Below are positions 1 to 8,095 of a DNA stretch of 64,000 nt, piece after piece. The translations under genes and the position numbers were made by a program. Under the pieces are notes generated by a model. That model had not been told where the DNA came from and made no database searches. It saw only the letters and a list, made by a program, of their open reading frames with translations. Source of the DNA: CAWCON01 sp963797185 (GTDB taxonomy: Bacteria > Patescibacteriota > Saccharimonadia > Saccharimonadales > UBA4665). The DNA lies in the NCBI GenBank assembly GCA_963797185.1, contig CAWCON010000003.1:372001-436000 (forward strand), given 5' to 3'. Position 1 is the first letter of the stretch. Every line of letters starts with the position of its first letter.

Positions 1-184
1 GATAAAATGGCGTCAGCCAGAGCGTATTGATACCAAGCGAATCACTGCCGCCAGCAAAATAGTCTAACTTCTGAGTAATGCCTGAAAGGTCACCAACGCC
101 GTCGTGATTTGAATCATAAAAACTCCGAATATATATTTCATACAAGATGGTTCTTTGAAAATCAGAAGGGGTAATGCTTTTCAT
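1..184 (-). CDS. GH13 alpha-glucosidase / trehalose-synthase-like protein, N-terminal fragment
   Basis: Reading leftward from an ATG at 182-184, an open frame runs off the window edge and encodes about 61 residues. It contains YEIYIRSFYDSNHDGVGDL at about residues 15-33, then a GITQKLDYF stretch and LGINTLWLTPFY. These are the first beta-strand and following helix of the GH13 (alpha-amylase superfamily) barrel, in the form usual for oligo-1,6-glucosidases, alpha-glucosidases and trehalose synthase TreS. The catalytic residues lie outside the window, so substrate cannot be read. It sits 47 bases downstream of a GT4 gene and a trehalose-6-phosphate synthase/phosphatase gene on the same strand, so a role in trehalose or alpha-glucan turnover is a reasonable inference. 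Confidence 0.8.
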   Translation of the reverse strand, partial: MKSITPSDFQRTILYEIYIRSFYDSNHDGVGDLSGITQKLDYFAGGSDSLGINTLWLTPFY

Positions 185-231
185 GGAGATATATACAATA
201 GTAGCAGCTCACTCGCTATTATTGTCGTTGA

Positions 232-1251
232 CTATGCAATAATGGCCAGCAATGCATCAACCGACTCTGTAAGAGTAAAATGTTTACTGGCTTCATTTCT
301 CTCTTTTGTGGTTAATGGGCCAAGTTTGGACGATTTTAAGATTGCTTTTGCTAAGGCAAGAGAATTGCCTGGTTCAAAAAGGATAAGTTCCCCACAATTT
401 GTTTCGGGTAGACCGCCGGAATTACTGGCAATAACACGACATCCAGTGTGCTGGGCTTCGATTGAGGTCATGCCAAAGCCCTCAAACCAGTATTTATTAT
501 TTGATGGCATAACCACGATGTCATGTTGGGCATACAACTTAGCCATCTCATGGGGCGTGTGTCGAGCCTCAACGATGGTTACCCATGGATGATGTTTAAG
601 AAAGGTCTCTATTACCTGTCCGTGAATTGTTTGATTACCGGCGTTCGTAATAGTAACGCTGATACCTTGATTGACCAGCGGCTTATGCGCGGCTACCGGA
701 TGATGGAGAGCCTCAAGTAGTAAGTAAATACCTTTCTCTGGACTGAGACGACCGGCATACAAGACTCGTGTTATACCTTTAGTGGTTGTTCGTTTAACTT
801 TAGAAAACTCTGGATCGGCAAACGGATAGACAACATGGATATCGGTTTCGGGGATATTCAGATAATCAGCCCACCAGCTTCTCAGAAAACGACCGTTGGT
901 AATAACGGTTTTTTGAAGGGTGCCTTTGGCGTAGTCGGTAATTTTACCGTGTTGCTCAAGAGCTGGGAAGTGGTAGAAAACAAAGGCTGGTTTCTTGGTC
1001 GTTACAATTCGAGGAATGTTCAGAAAAACAATAGTATCGTCAAACGAGCTTAATTCGTCAAGAGATTTGAGGCTTTGAAAGCTAACGTCAGGGAAAAAAT
1101 CTCGCCCGTCTTTTTTTCCAAGACCATAGCTGAGGATCCGAGCTGGAATACCTCGGCGATGAAGTTCACGTAACTGGCCAATCGTAAAGCTCTCCGTGCC
1201 ACCACGACCCGAATAAAGGGGCAACGGATCAGACCAAACAAAAGAGATCAT
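232..1251 (-). CDS. GT4-family glycosyltransferase
   Basis: A 339-residue retaining GT-B glycosyltransferase, usual length for the family. The N-terminal half has the glycine-rich SGRGGTESF motif (about residues 14-22) typical of GT4 acceptor domains. The C-terminal half begins near VLYAGRLSPEKG, the usual donor-domain entry, and carries the E-x7-E signature as EGFGMTSIE followed by GLPE, which binds the nucleotide-sugar phosphates. No membrane segment is seen, so it acts at the cytoplasmic face. An AAAGGA ribosome-binding site lies just before the ATG. It follows the trehalose-6-phosphate gene by 68 bases on the same strand and precedes a GH13 gene, suggesting one transcription unit for trehalose or surface-glycan work. 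Donor and acceptor are not predictable. Confidence 0.85.
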   Translation of the reverse strand: MISFVWSDPLPLYSGRGGTESFTIGQLRELHRRGIPARILSYGLGKKDGRDFFPDVSFQSLKSLDELSSFDDTIVFLNIPRIVTTKKPAFVFYHFPALEQHGKITDYAKGTLQKTVITNGRFLRSWWADYLNIPETDIHVVYPFADPEFSKVKRTTTKGITRVLYAGRLSPEKGIYLLLEALHHPVAAHKPLVNQGISVTITNAGNQTIHGQVIETFLKHHPWVTIVEARHTPHEMAKLYAQHDIVVMPSNNKYWFEGFGMTSIEAQHTGCRVIASNSGGLPETNCGELILFEPGNSLALAKAILKSSKLGPLTTKERNEASKHFTLTESVDALLAIIA

Positions 1252-1319
1252 ACTTTCCTTTTGAAATTAACGAACTGTGCATCTCACCTGTACTATTTTA
1301 CTATATCATATTCGGGACT

Positions 1320-3527
1320 TTAACGGGGGCCATTGGTAGTATCTACCATCGCTTGTAAGAGTTGGATGACTGTTTCAACCGATTGAATATGAAATCGAGC
1401 GGCCGATAATTTCAGACCGACCTTCAGAGTAAAGGCTGTCTTGGGTAGTGTGGCAAACAAAGCTTCATCACTATCGTCATCGCCTATGGCGAGAATAAAG
1501 TCCCACTGACGAGCTTCACTCTTTTGTTTGGCAATGACACCTTTATTGATATTAAGCGGTTTTATCTCTATCACTTTATTGCCATCAAATATGCCGACAT
1601 TCTGATCCTGAATAGCTTGGCCAATATCTTGCCGCAGCTCATCATTGCGGGCGAATGCTAACTCAGGCGGGACATTTCTATAATGCCAGACAAGTGCGTA
1701 GTCTTTTTGTTCGACGATAGAACCGGGGGTTCTTTCATGGTAGGTGTTAAGGATGCGCAAAATAGCTGTCTGCCAATCCTGCTGCAACGGCATTGGTTGT
1801 GTCCAGGTCCGCTTCTCTTTTATCCAGGCACCATGTTCGGCTACAAGCGAAATCGGAATTCCTTTGAACCACTGTTCTAAATTCCTCTTTGATCGGCCAC
1901 TAACAATAACAACTTCATTGCCTGGCGGAGATTGTAGCTTTGTGAGAATAGACAGTAATTGAGGAGTTGGCTTGAGACTTGGACTATTTGGTTGGCTGGT
2001 GAAATTTGCTAGTGTTCCATCATAATCGAGTAAGATTAATCTGTTTTTGGCGGTCTTATAAGCATGAATAAGTCGCTTCCTATCGGCAGGCTGCAGTATA
2101 CGTCCCGTGAGTTCAGTGTGATGAGTTCGATGCTTTTGTAATTGTTGCAAGAAATTATTTGACCAACGTTGAGCGGTAAATTTCGACAATCTCTTTTGTA
2201 TGGCCCTTAGTCTCCGTCGTTGCTCCAGTCGCGGCATAATCAAAGCCGAGGCAATGGCTGCAGCGATAGCTTGAGTATCTATTGGGTTAACAAGAATTGC
2301 CTCAGGCATCTCGTTAGCTGCACCAGCCATCTCGCTGAGGATCAGTACGCCTTTGCTACGCTGTTTGACGGCGACATATTCCTTGGCTACTAAATTCATG
2401 CCATCACGAAGAGGGGTAACAAGAGCAATGTCTGCTAAACGGTACAGTGCAATGAGGTGAGCGAAGGACACCGATTGGTATCGATAGATCACCGGAGACC
2501 AGTCGGCCGTAGCATATTTTTTGTTGATGCGGCTAACGATTATATTAATCTTGTCATTAAGGTTTTTGTAAACATCGATCTCGGAGCGTGACGGCACACC
2601 AATCATCAACAGTGTTGTTTTTTGCCACCAATCGGGGTTCTGTGCTAAGAACGAGTCAAAGGCCTCGAGGCGCTTTAGAATGCCTTTTGAGTAGTCGACT
2701 CGGTCAACGGACAAGATAATACGTTGTCCGCGGTACTGTTTCTGGAGTTGCCGCAGCTCTTTCTTGGTCGCCAAGGCTCTGCCGGCCTTATTAAATTTCT
2801 CATAATCAATGCCAATCGGAAACGAGTTAGTCGCCACGTGCCGATCATTGAGAGTGATAATTCCAAGCTCGTCACTATAACCGAGTGTTCTGGTGACACT
2901 GCTTAGAAAATGACGGGCATAATCATGAGTTTGAAAGCCGATTAAATCAGCCCCAAGCATTCCCTTGATGATATCAGTCCCGTTTGGCAATAATCGGAAT
3001 ATCTCAGATGATGGAAATGGTGTATGAAGGAAGAAACCAATTGAACAGCCTGGCAACTTTTGGCGCAATAGTTGTGGCAGTAACAAGAAGTGGTAATCGT
3101 GAATCCAAAAGGAAGTTTTAGGAGTCGCTTGCTTGGCTATCTCATTAGCGAATAGCTTATTGACTTGTTTATAGCCACTCCAATATTGACCGTTATAGTC
3201 AACGTATTGAGCAAAATAATGAAATAAAGGCCAGATCGTAGCGTTGGCATAGCCTAAGTAGTAACTCTTAACTTGTTTATTGGTTAAGAAAACCGGAAAA
3301 CATCGAAATTTTCGCAACTCAACAATGATTTTCTTTTTATCATCAGCCGTTAAATCCTCTGAACTAATCCCAGGCCAGCCGATCCACAAATTTTCTCTTT
3401 GAGCCGGGATAGACGACATGGCAGTTGCCAGTCCCCCGTCACTTGGTACAAATGTTAACTCGCCGTCTTTTTTAATGACTTTAACTGGTAAGCGATTGGC
3501 GACGATAATTAGTTGAGGCTTACTCAT
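1320..3527 (-). CDS. otsA-otsB: Bifunctional trehalose-6-phosphate synthase/phosphatase (OtsA-OtsB fusion)
   Basis: A 735-residue fusion. Residues about 1-475 are a GT20 trehalose-6-phosphate synthase: IVANRLPV at the start, the glycine loop SDGGLATAM, WIGWPG, and the VDRVDYSKG signature that binds UDP-glucose and glucose-6-phosphate. Residues about 490-735 are a HAD-type trehalose-6-phosphate phosphatase, with motif I as LLDYDGTLA, motif II around VIVSGR and motif IV as GDDDSDEALF. The single chain should make trehalose from UDP-glucose and glucose-6-phosphate through its phosphate ester. Separate OtsA and OtsB proteins are commoner in bacteria; fused forms occur in eukaryotes and some bacterial groups. 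All key HAD aspartates are present, so both halves look active. It lies between a YbjQ gene and a GT4 gene on the same strand. A protectant role against drying or osmotic stress is inferred. Confidence 0.93.
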   Translation of the reverse strand: MSKPQLIIVANRLPVKVIKKDGELTFVPSDGGLATAMSSIPAQRENLWIGWPGISSEDLTADDKKKIIVELRKFRCFPVFLTNKQVKSYYLGYANATIWPLFHYFAQYVDYNGQYWSGYKQVNKLFANEIAKQATPKTSFWIHDYHFLLLPQLLRQKLPGCSIGFFLHTPFPSSEIFRLLPNGTDIIKGMLGADLIGFQTHDYARHFLSSVTRTLGYSDELGIITLNDRHVATNSFPIGIDYEKFNKAGRALATKKELRQLQKQYRGQRIILSVDRVDYSKGILKRLEAFDSFLAQNPDWWQKTTLLMIGVPSRSEIDVYKNLNDKINIIVSRINKKYATADWSPVIYRYQSVSFAHLIALYRLADIALVTPLRDGMNLVAKEYVAVKQRSKGVLILSEMAGAANEMPEAILVNPIDTQAIAAAIASALIMPRLEQRRRLRAIQKRLSKFTAQRWSNNFLQQLQKHRTHHTELTGRILQPADRKRLIHAYKTAKNRLILLDYDGTLANFTSQPNSPSLKPTPQLLSILTKLQSPPGNEVVIVSGRSKRNLEQWFKGIPISLVAEHGAWIKEKRTWTQPMPLQQDWQTAILRILNTYHERTPGSIVEQKDYALVWHYRNVPPELAFARNDELRQDIGQAIQDQNVGIFDGNKVIEIKPLNINKGVIAKQKSEARQWDFILAIGDDDSDEALFATLPKTAFTLKVGLKLSAARFHIQSVETVIQLLQAMVDTTNGPR

Positions 3528-3549
3528 TGATGGTAGTATGAACCGTAAC

Positions 3550-3891
3550 CTAGCTCTTCTTTTGCGGACGTATCTTCACGGCCGTTCCATAAGCAACAAC
3601 TTCGTTCATCTGGCCGGCAAGGTTGCCGGAGTCAAACCGCATCATTAAGACTGCGTTAGCACCTTTCGCAATGGCTTCGTCGCGTAGTCGGTCCATAGCT
3701 TGTTGTCGGGTATCTGCGAGTAACTTAGTGTAACTCTTCACTTCGCCTCCAAAGACGGTTCGGAAACTGGCGCCAACATTGCCAAAAATGTTACGACTTC
3801 GAACGATCAATCCAAATACCTCGCCGTACACTTCGACGACTTCAAACCTTGGTATATCGTTTGTTGTTACCACCATAATTTCTTGATCCAT
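3550..3891 (-). CDS. ybjQ: YbjQ/UPF0145 family protein
   Basis: A 113-residue protein matching the YbjQ (UPF0145, 'putative heavy-metal-binding') family over its whole length. It shows the family's VVEVYGEVFGLIVRSRN strand region, the central NIFGNVGASFRTVFGGE segment and the GANAVLMMRFD strand near the C-terminus. The family forms a pentameric beta-alpha fold; no biochemical role is firmly known and metal binding is not demonstrated by anything visible here. A good AAGGAG site precedes the ATG by about 10 bases. It lies 22 bases upstream of the trehalose-6-phosphate gene on the same strand, so it is probably first in that operon. Confidence 0.85.
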   Translation of the reverse strand: MDQEIMVVTTNDIPRFEVVEVYGEVFGLIVRSRNIFGNVGASFRTVFGGEVKSYTKLLADTRQQAMDRLRDEAIAKGANAVLMMRFDSGNLAGQMNEVVAYGTAVKIRPQKKS

Positions 3892-3993
3892 GTCATAGTC
3901 TCCTTATTTACAATCATCTTATCATATCTGTCGACTAGGGTATTAATTCGAAGATTCAATCCACTAACAGCAATAACAAAGAATTTAATTTTA

Positions 3994-4022
3994 TAAAAAA
4001 CCAACCAAATCCAGTGATTGGT
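3994..4022 (-). terminator. Rho-independent terminator after the small membrane-protein gene
   Basis: Read on the minus strand, an 8-base stem (arms 4015-4022 and 4000-4007, one G-T pair) is followed by a run of T. It begins 12 bases after the stop of the gene at 4034-4465. Confidence 0.65.
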
Positions 4023-4033
4023 CAAACAATACT

Positions 4034-4465
4034 TTAATGTTTACTAAGACTGTTGCGGGTGGCCAGACGTCGCGCTAGGTACGGACTGAGTAGAATCCAA
4101 ACAAAAGACATAACCACACTGAGCAAATAAATTTGAAATACCACATAGCTAATAATGAATAGCATAACTGTAAAAATTGTACAAAGAGACAACCATAGAG
4201 GAGTGGCTACGCTCTGCTTGTGAGTATGGTACAGCAGTATGAAGCACATCATTGGTGGGAGTAAAAACAGTGCAGTTAAAAAGAAGAATAGTCCAAATAT
4301 ACCGCCCACATACAATCCAGTAGCACCAGCAACAACAGAGGTAGTGTTGTCTCCAACTTGAGCAGCAGTGCTACTAAATATATATAAACCGATACCAATC
4401 GCAGCGATTATGCCCATAAACCAGCCGACATAGGTTAGAAGATAGCCTTTTGCTTGGCGTGACAT
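4034..4465 (-). CDS. Small hydrophobic membrane protein of unknown function
   Basis: About 143 residues if started at MSRQAKGYLL; a start seven codons upstream (4486) is also open. Four hydrophobic stretches are seen, near residues 7-30, 45-80 (probably one or two passes), 90-110 and 112-130, and the protein ends in a basic tail. No domain is recognised. It is transcribed divergently from glmS and followed by a hairpin terminator, so it is probably monocistronic. Confidence 0.6.
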   Translation of the reverse strand: MSRQAKGYLLTYVGWFMGIIAAIGIGLYIFSSTAAQVGDNTTSVVAGATGLYVGGIFGLFFFLTALFLLPPMMCFILLYHTHKQSVATPLWLSLCTIFTVMLFIISYVVFQIYLLSVVMSFVWILLSPYLARRLATRNSLSKH

Positions 4466-4553
4466 AGCTGAATAATAGCACGACACTAAAGCTTGGACAC
4501 ATTACTTGTTATTGAGCTAAACTTTCCAACCTCGAGGGCAGGTATAATAAGCA

Positions 4554-4582
4554 TTTACATAATATTATGTTTATGGTATAAT
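4554..4582 (+). promoter_or_regulatory. glmS promoter (extended -10), leaderless arrangement
   Basis: TTTACA at 4554-4559, a 17-base spacer, and TATAAT at 4577-4582 preceded by TGG (extended -10). Only eight bases separate the -10 box from the glmS ATG at 4591, so transcription should begin at or next to the start codon. No Shine-Dalgarno motif is present. A second TATAAT at 4542-4547 may be an alternative promoter. Confidence 0.75.
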
Positions 4583-4590
4583 ACATTCTC

Positions 4591-6417
4591 ATGTGTGGAA
4601 TTGTCGCTTATAGCGGAAATGAAGAATCAGTTATGAACACGCTTTTAGTTGGTTTAAAACGACTAGAGTATCGTGGCTACGACTCGGCCGGTGTTGCTGT
4701 TATTACTAAGGGTCACATTTATAACGAAAAAACCGTTGGCAAGGTTATTAATCTGGAGCAAGCCATTGATAAACGTGCTCCAAAATCGGTTGGTACGATT
4801 GGTATAGCTCACACACGTTGGGCAACTCATGGTATCGCTAGCAAAACAAACGCTCATCCTCATTCTAGCCAGGATAAGAAGATTTGGCTGGTGCATAACG
4901 GTATCATTGAAAATTATCAAGAATTAAAGCAGAAACTTCAGAAAAAAGGGATTAGCTTTGATAGCGAAACTGATACTGAAGTGGTCGCGAAGTTAATTGG
5001 TAGTTTATATAAAGGCGATCTTCGCAAAGCGACCCTGGCTGCTATCAAGCAACTCAAAGGTGCCTTCGCTCTTTGTATTATTAGCGAAGATGAACCAAAC
5101 CGATTAATCGGTGTTAAATTCGGTAGCCCCCTGGCTGTCGGTATCGCTGATGATGAACTTATTATTGCCTCTGATATATCAGCGGTCATTGATCGTACTA
5201 AACGAGTTATCTACCTTGAGGATGGCGAATTAATTGATATTAACGGCTCTGATTACGAAGTTATTAGTTTCTCAAATGAGTTACTCGAAAAGACAATTTC
5301 CGAGATTGATTGGGATTTCGAGGCTGCTACTAAAGGTGGCTACGACCACTACTTAATCAAAGAAATTATGGAACAGCCCAATGTGATTCATGATTCTATT
5401 CGGGGTCGTATCAAATCTAATACTGCTGATGTTAAATTTGGTGGTCTCATAGATATTACTGAACGATTAAAATCCATTGATCGAATCGTTCTTCTCGGTG
5501 TTGGGACTTCATATTATGCGGCTAAATTAGGAGAACTTTACTTTAATTCCTTAACTAAGTTATCGGCTACTGCAGCAATGTCTCCTGAATATCGTTATAC
5601 CAAGAATAATGTCAATGAAAAGACATGGGTGATTGCCGTCTCTCAATCTGGTGAAACTGCTGATACTATTGCGGCCCTGGAAGAAGCAAAACGACACAAG
5701 GCGTTAGTCACTGGCGTTGTTAATGTGGTCGGCTCGGCTGTTTCACGTATCACCGATGCTGGTGTCTATAACCATATCGGTCCAGAGATATCAGTTGCCT
5801 CAACCAAAGCTTTTACTTCACAAAGTCTTCTCCTTTTAATGCACGCTGTTTTGATGGGACGATTCAATGGTCTTGATTATTCAAAAGCGACACAAATTCT
5901 TCAAGCCATCGAGAATCTACCGGACGCTATTCAAAAAGTCCTGGATAATAAGGAAGAAGTTGAGAAAGTTGCTAAAGATATCTATAAATCATCAAGTTTA
6001 CTTTATATCGGACGACAATATAATTACCCGATTGCCTTAGAAGGTGCCCTTAAGATTAAGGAACTTGCCTATGTTCACGCTGAAGGTTTAAGCGGTGGTG
6101 AGCTAAAACATGGCTTCATTGCACTTATCGATCCAACTTTCACGACGATCGCGATGGCAACTGATGATACGGTTACTGACAAGATGTTAGCGAACATTGC
6201 TGAAATACAAGCTCGCCAAGGTAAAGTAATCGTTGTCGCCAACAAAAAAGTTGCCGGCGTTACCAACCAAATCATTGTTCCAAATGTTGGATCAGATATG
6301 GTGCAACCACTCGTTAACAACGTTGCATTGCAGCTACTTGCTTATTACGTCGCCAAATTAAAAGGCCTTAATATCGATCAACCCCGTAACCTTGCCAAAA
6401 GTGTTACGGTTGAATAG
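4591..6417 (+). CDS. glmS: Glutamine--fructose-6-phosphate aminotransferase (isomerizing)
   Basis: A 608-residue protein, standard length for GlmS, which makes glucosamine-6-phosphate from fructose-6-phosphate and glutamine, the entry to UDP-GlcNAc and cell-wall synthesis. Met1 is followed by the catalytic Cys2 (MCGIVAYSG) of the N-terminal glutaminase domain (about 1-220), with RGYDSAG and THTRWATHG-type substrate motifs present. Two SIS sugar-isomerase domains follow (about 285-420 and 455-590), with VSQSGETADT as the sugar-phosphate loop and a C-terminal LAKSVTVE tail. The protein is intact. It ends five bases from the convergent smpB stop. The short promoter-to-start distance suggests a leaderless mRNA; no glmS ribozyme is present, as there is no leader to hold one. 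Confidence 0.97.
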   Translation: MCGIVAYSGNEESVMNTLLVGLKRLEYRGYDSAGVAVITKGHIYNEKTVGKVINLEQAIDKRAPKSVGTIGIAHTRWATHGIASKTNAHPHSSQDKKIWLVHNGIIENYQELKQKLQKKGISFDSETDTEVVAKLIGSLYKGDLRKATLAAIKQLKGAFALCIISEDEPNRLIGVKFGSPLAVGIADDELIIASDISAVIDRTKRVIYLEDGELIDINGSDYEVISFSNELLEKTISEIDWDFEAATKGGYDHYLIKEIMEQPNVIHDSIRGRIKSNTADVKFGGLIDITERLKSIDRIVLLGVGTSYYAAKLGELYFNSLTKLSATAAMSPEYRYTKNNVNEKTWVIAVSQSGETADTIAALEEAKRHKALVTGVVNVVGSAVSRITDAGVYNHIGPEISVASTKAFTSQSLLLLMHAVLMGRFNGLDYSKATQILQAIENLPDAIQKVLDNKEEVEKVAKDIYKSSSLLYIGRQYNYPIALEGALKIKELAYVHAEGLSGGELKHGFIALIDPTFTTIAMATDDTVTDKMLANIAEIQARQGKVIVVANKKVAGVTNQIIVPNVGSDMVQPLVNNVALQLLAYYVAKLKGLNIDQPRNLAKSVTVE

Positions 6418-6422
6418 ACAGA

Positions 6423-6893
6423 TTATCTATAGATCTGTTCTCGTTTGATAACGCTGTGTATCTGTCGATTTTCGTCACGTTCTTTGATCTTTGATCGTTT
6501 ATCCCAGTTCTTTTTACCTCGCCCCATAGCGATGCGTAATTTTATGTAGCGGCCGCCGGTTAATATTTCCAAGGGTACAATGGTTCTACCTTGACTCTTG
6601 GCGGCGTCCAGACGTTCAATCTCTTTTTTCTTAGCCAGTAATCGTCGTGATCGTGATTGTTGGCTGGCGTCAATCAGTATGCCATTGTGGCTATTTATAA
6701 CAGCATTAATTAACCATAATTCACCATCCTTTATAGTGACGTAGGCACCTTGTAGCTGGCCATGACCGAGGCGAAGTGCTTTTGTCTCAGCGCCGGTCAG
6801 TTCTAACCCCACGATGAAACTATCGCTTAGCGCATAATCATATGAGGCACGGCGATTAACAATTCGTTTATAATTGGGGCGTTTCTTTGCCAT
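6423..6893 (-). CDS. smpB: SsrA-binding protein SmpB
   Basis: A 156-residue basic protein starting at MAKKRPNYK. It carries the SmpB core: an early IVNRRASYDY segment, the GLELTGAETKALR beta-barrel signature, and a C-terminal basic helix with KKNWDKRSKIKERD, the tail that reads the empty mRNA channel. SmpB delivers tmRNA to stalled ribosomes. An upstream in-frame ATG (6926) would add 11 residues not found in the family, so 6893 is preferred. The tmRNA gene itself is not in this window. It is convergent with glmS with a five-base gap. Confidence 0.95.
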   Translation of the reverse strand: MAKKRPNYKRIVNRRASYDYALSDSFIVGLELTGAETKALRLGHGQLQGAYVTIKDGELWLINAVINSHNGILIDASQQSRSRRLLAKKKEIERLDAAKSQGRTIVPLEILTGGRYIKLRIAMGRGKKNWDKRSKIKERDENRQIHSVIKREQIYR

Positions 6894-6955
6894 AACGATT
6901 ATTAAGTATGATCCATGCCATACCATCTGTAAAATCTTGTTATAAAAGGTAATCT

Positions 6956-7004
6956 GGCCGGTGTGTCATTTTGTGCAAAAAGCGCACAAGCTGACACACC
7001 GGCC
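6956..7004. repeat. Large perfect GC-rich inverted repeat between the desaturase gene and smpB
   Basis: Arms 6956-6968 (GGCCGGTGTGTCA) and 6992-7004 are exact 13-base reverse complements. Inside them TTGTGC at 6971-6976 pairs with GCACAA at 6984-6989, giving a two-tier hairpin with a short A-rich loop. It starts 11 bases after the desaturase stop on the minus strand but has no T-run on either side, so it is not a standard intrinsic terminator. It could be an mRNA 3'-end stabiliser or a protein-binding site. Confidence 0.8.
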
Positions 7005-7015
7005 GCGTCACTAAC

Positions 7016-8035
7016 TCACATTCGAGCCAGAAGGAACCTCAACTGAATCAAGGCCGGTTTTGGGTGATAGTTGCGCAGCAAATACTGTCGCGGTACTTGA
7101 GTTGGGACAGCAACCGTGATGCTATCGATGAGCAGTAAATGATACATCACCACAATACACCACCAACCGATGTCCCATACCCTGTGAAAACGGGCATTCC
7201 GCTGTTCGTCATGATGAAGCTCATGCCAACCTTCGCCCATCATGCCAAAAGTAAATATCAGGTATATCCACGGAATGTCGGACTGATGTTGTTCACCGGC
7301 GGCTCTGTGCCCCCAGTAATTGATAATCTGTCCTCCATAAAGATACAGTGCAACTTTTAACCCGAACAAAACTCCCGGTACTAGCGTAATCATTACGATA
7401 GCAAGCCATGAGTCAGTCCAGATTGCCAGTGGCACTGCAGCGATCACGAAAATCAAAATGGCAATTACTTGACCGCGCCAGACTCTTGTGTAGTCTTTCT
7501 TAGCCCACGCAATCATTTCAAGCCGTTCTAGAGCTAGCCTGACCGCTGGGGTCGTGTTTGCAAGCTCTTGCAGTTCATAGTCGTGGCTGTCGATCCAGAA
7601 CCACATTTTGCGGTAGCTTTGGGCGTTCATCCAGAAGTTCCACGGCCACGGTGCTTTAAGCGGCGGTTGTCCAGTGAGCTCATTGGTGTAGTTGGGCGTA
7701 TAACTATCCCAGGTCGTATCAACGTAGGCATGATGCCAAGCGTGAATAATGACCCATTGATAGTAAGTAACGCCCCCAGAACGGGCAAACCACAACCAGA
7801 ACTTTATGGCAGTTTTGTTTCTAAATCTAATCGAGCCGTGCGTCAGAAAACGGTGAAGCATAATGGTGACCGCCAGGGTTTCGAACAGAAGAACAAGAAA
7901 CCAGGTGACCGCCAGAAGTGTGATAGCCAAGGTTAGCGAGTGGGTCGACCAAGTGAGGACGGCCAAAACGGATGTTATGACGAGCGCAAAAACAGTAGTG
8001 ATGGTGATCACCACCTTTCTATTGTTAAGGTTCAA
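7016..8035 (-). CDS. Acyl-CoA/acyl-lipid desaturase (membrane fatty-acid desaturase)
   Basis: A 339-residue integral membrane di-iron desaturase. The three histidine boxes are present: HRFLTH (H-x4-H), HAWHH (H-x2-HH) and HELHH (H-x2-HH), spaced among about four to five hydrophobic segments as in delta-9 desaturases. It should introduce a double bond into acyl chains using O2 and reduced electron carrier, adjusting membrane fluidity. This is another oxygen-using enzyme in the window beside the Cyo oxidase. No ATG fits; a TTG at 8033-8035 is the first usable start and a GTG seven codons later is an alternative. It lies 60 bases downstream of a glycosidase gene on the same strand. Confidence 0.9.
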   Translation of the reverse strand: MNLNNRKVVITITTVFALVITSVLAVLTWSTHSLTLAITLLAVTWFLVLLFETLAVTIMLHRFLTHGSIRFRNKTAIKFWLWFARSGGVTYYQWVIIHAWHHAYVDTTWDSYTPNYTNELTGQPPLKAPWPWNFWMNAQSYRKMWFWIDSHDYELQELANTTPAVRLALERLEMIAWAKKDYTRVWRGQVIAILIFVIAAVPLAIWTDSWLAIVMITLVPGVLFGLKVALYLYGGQIINYWGHRAAGEQHQSDIPWIYLIFTFGMMGEGWHELHHDEQRNARFHRVWDIGWWCIVVMYHLLLIDSITVAVPTQVPRQYLLRNYHPKPALIQLRFLLARM

Positions 8036-8095
8036 CTTCTTGGTGAAGAGGAGTGACAGAAACTATTTAATCATATTGCCAATGGTTCCCCTATT

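Noticed and set aside
1683..1962. Plus-strand open frames within the trehalose gene
   Set aside because: They lie antisense to a well-conserved coding region and have no recognisable domains or ribosome sites.
4543..4591. glmS ribozyme or riboswitch
   Set aside because: The probable transcript starts at or next to the ATG, leaving no room for a leader structure.
6956..7004. Intrinsic terminator of the desaturase gene
   Set aside because: The hairpin is strong but no T-run follows on either strand.
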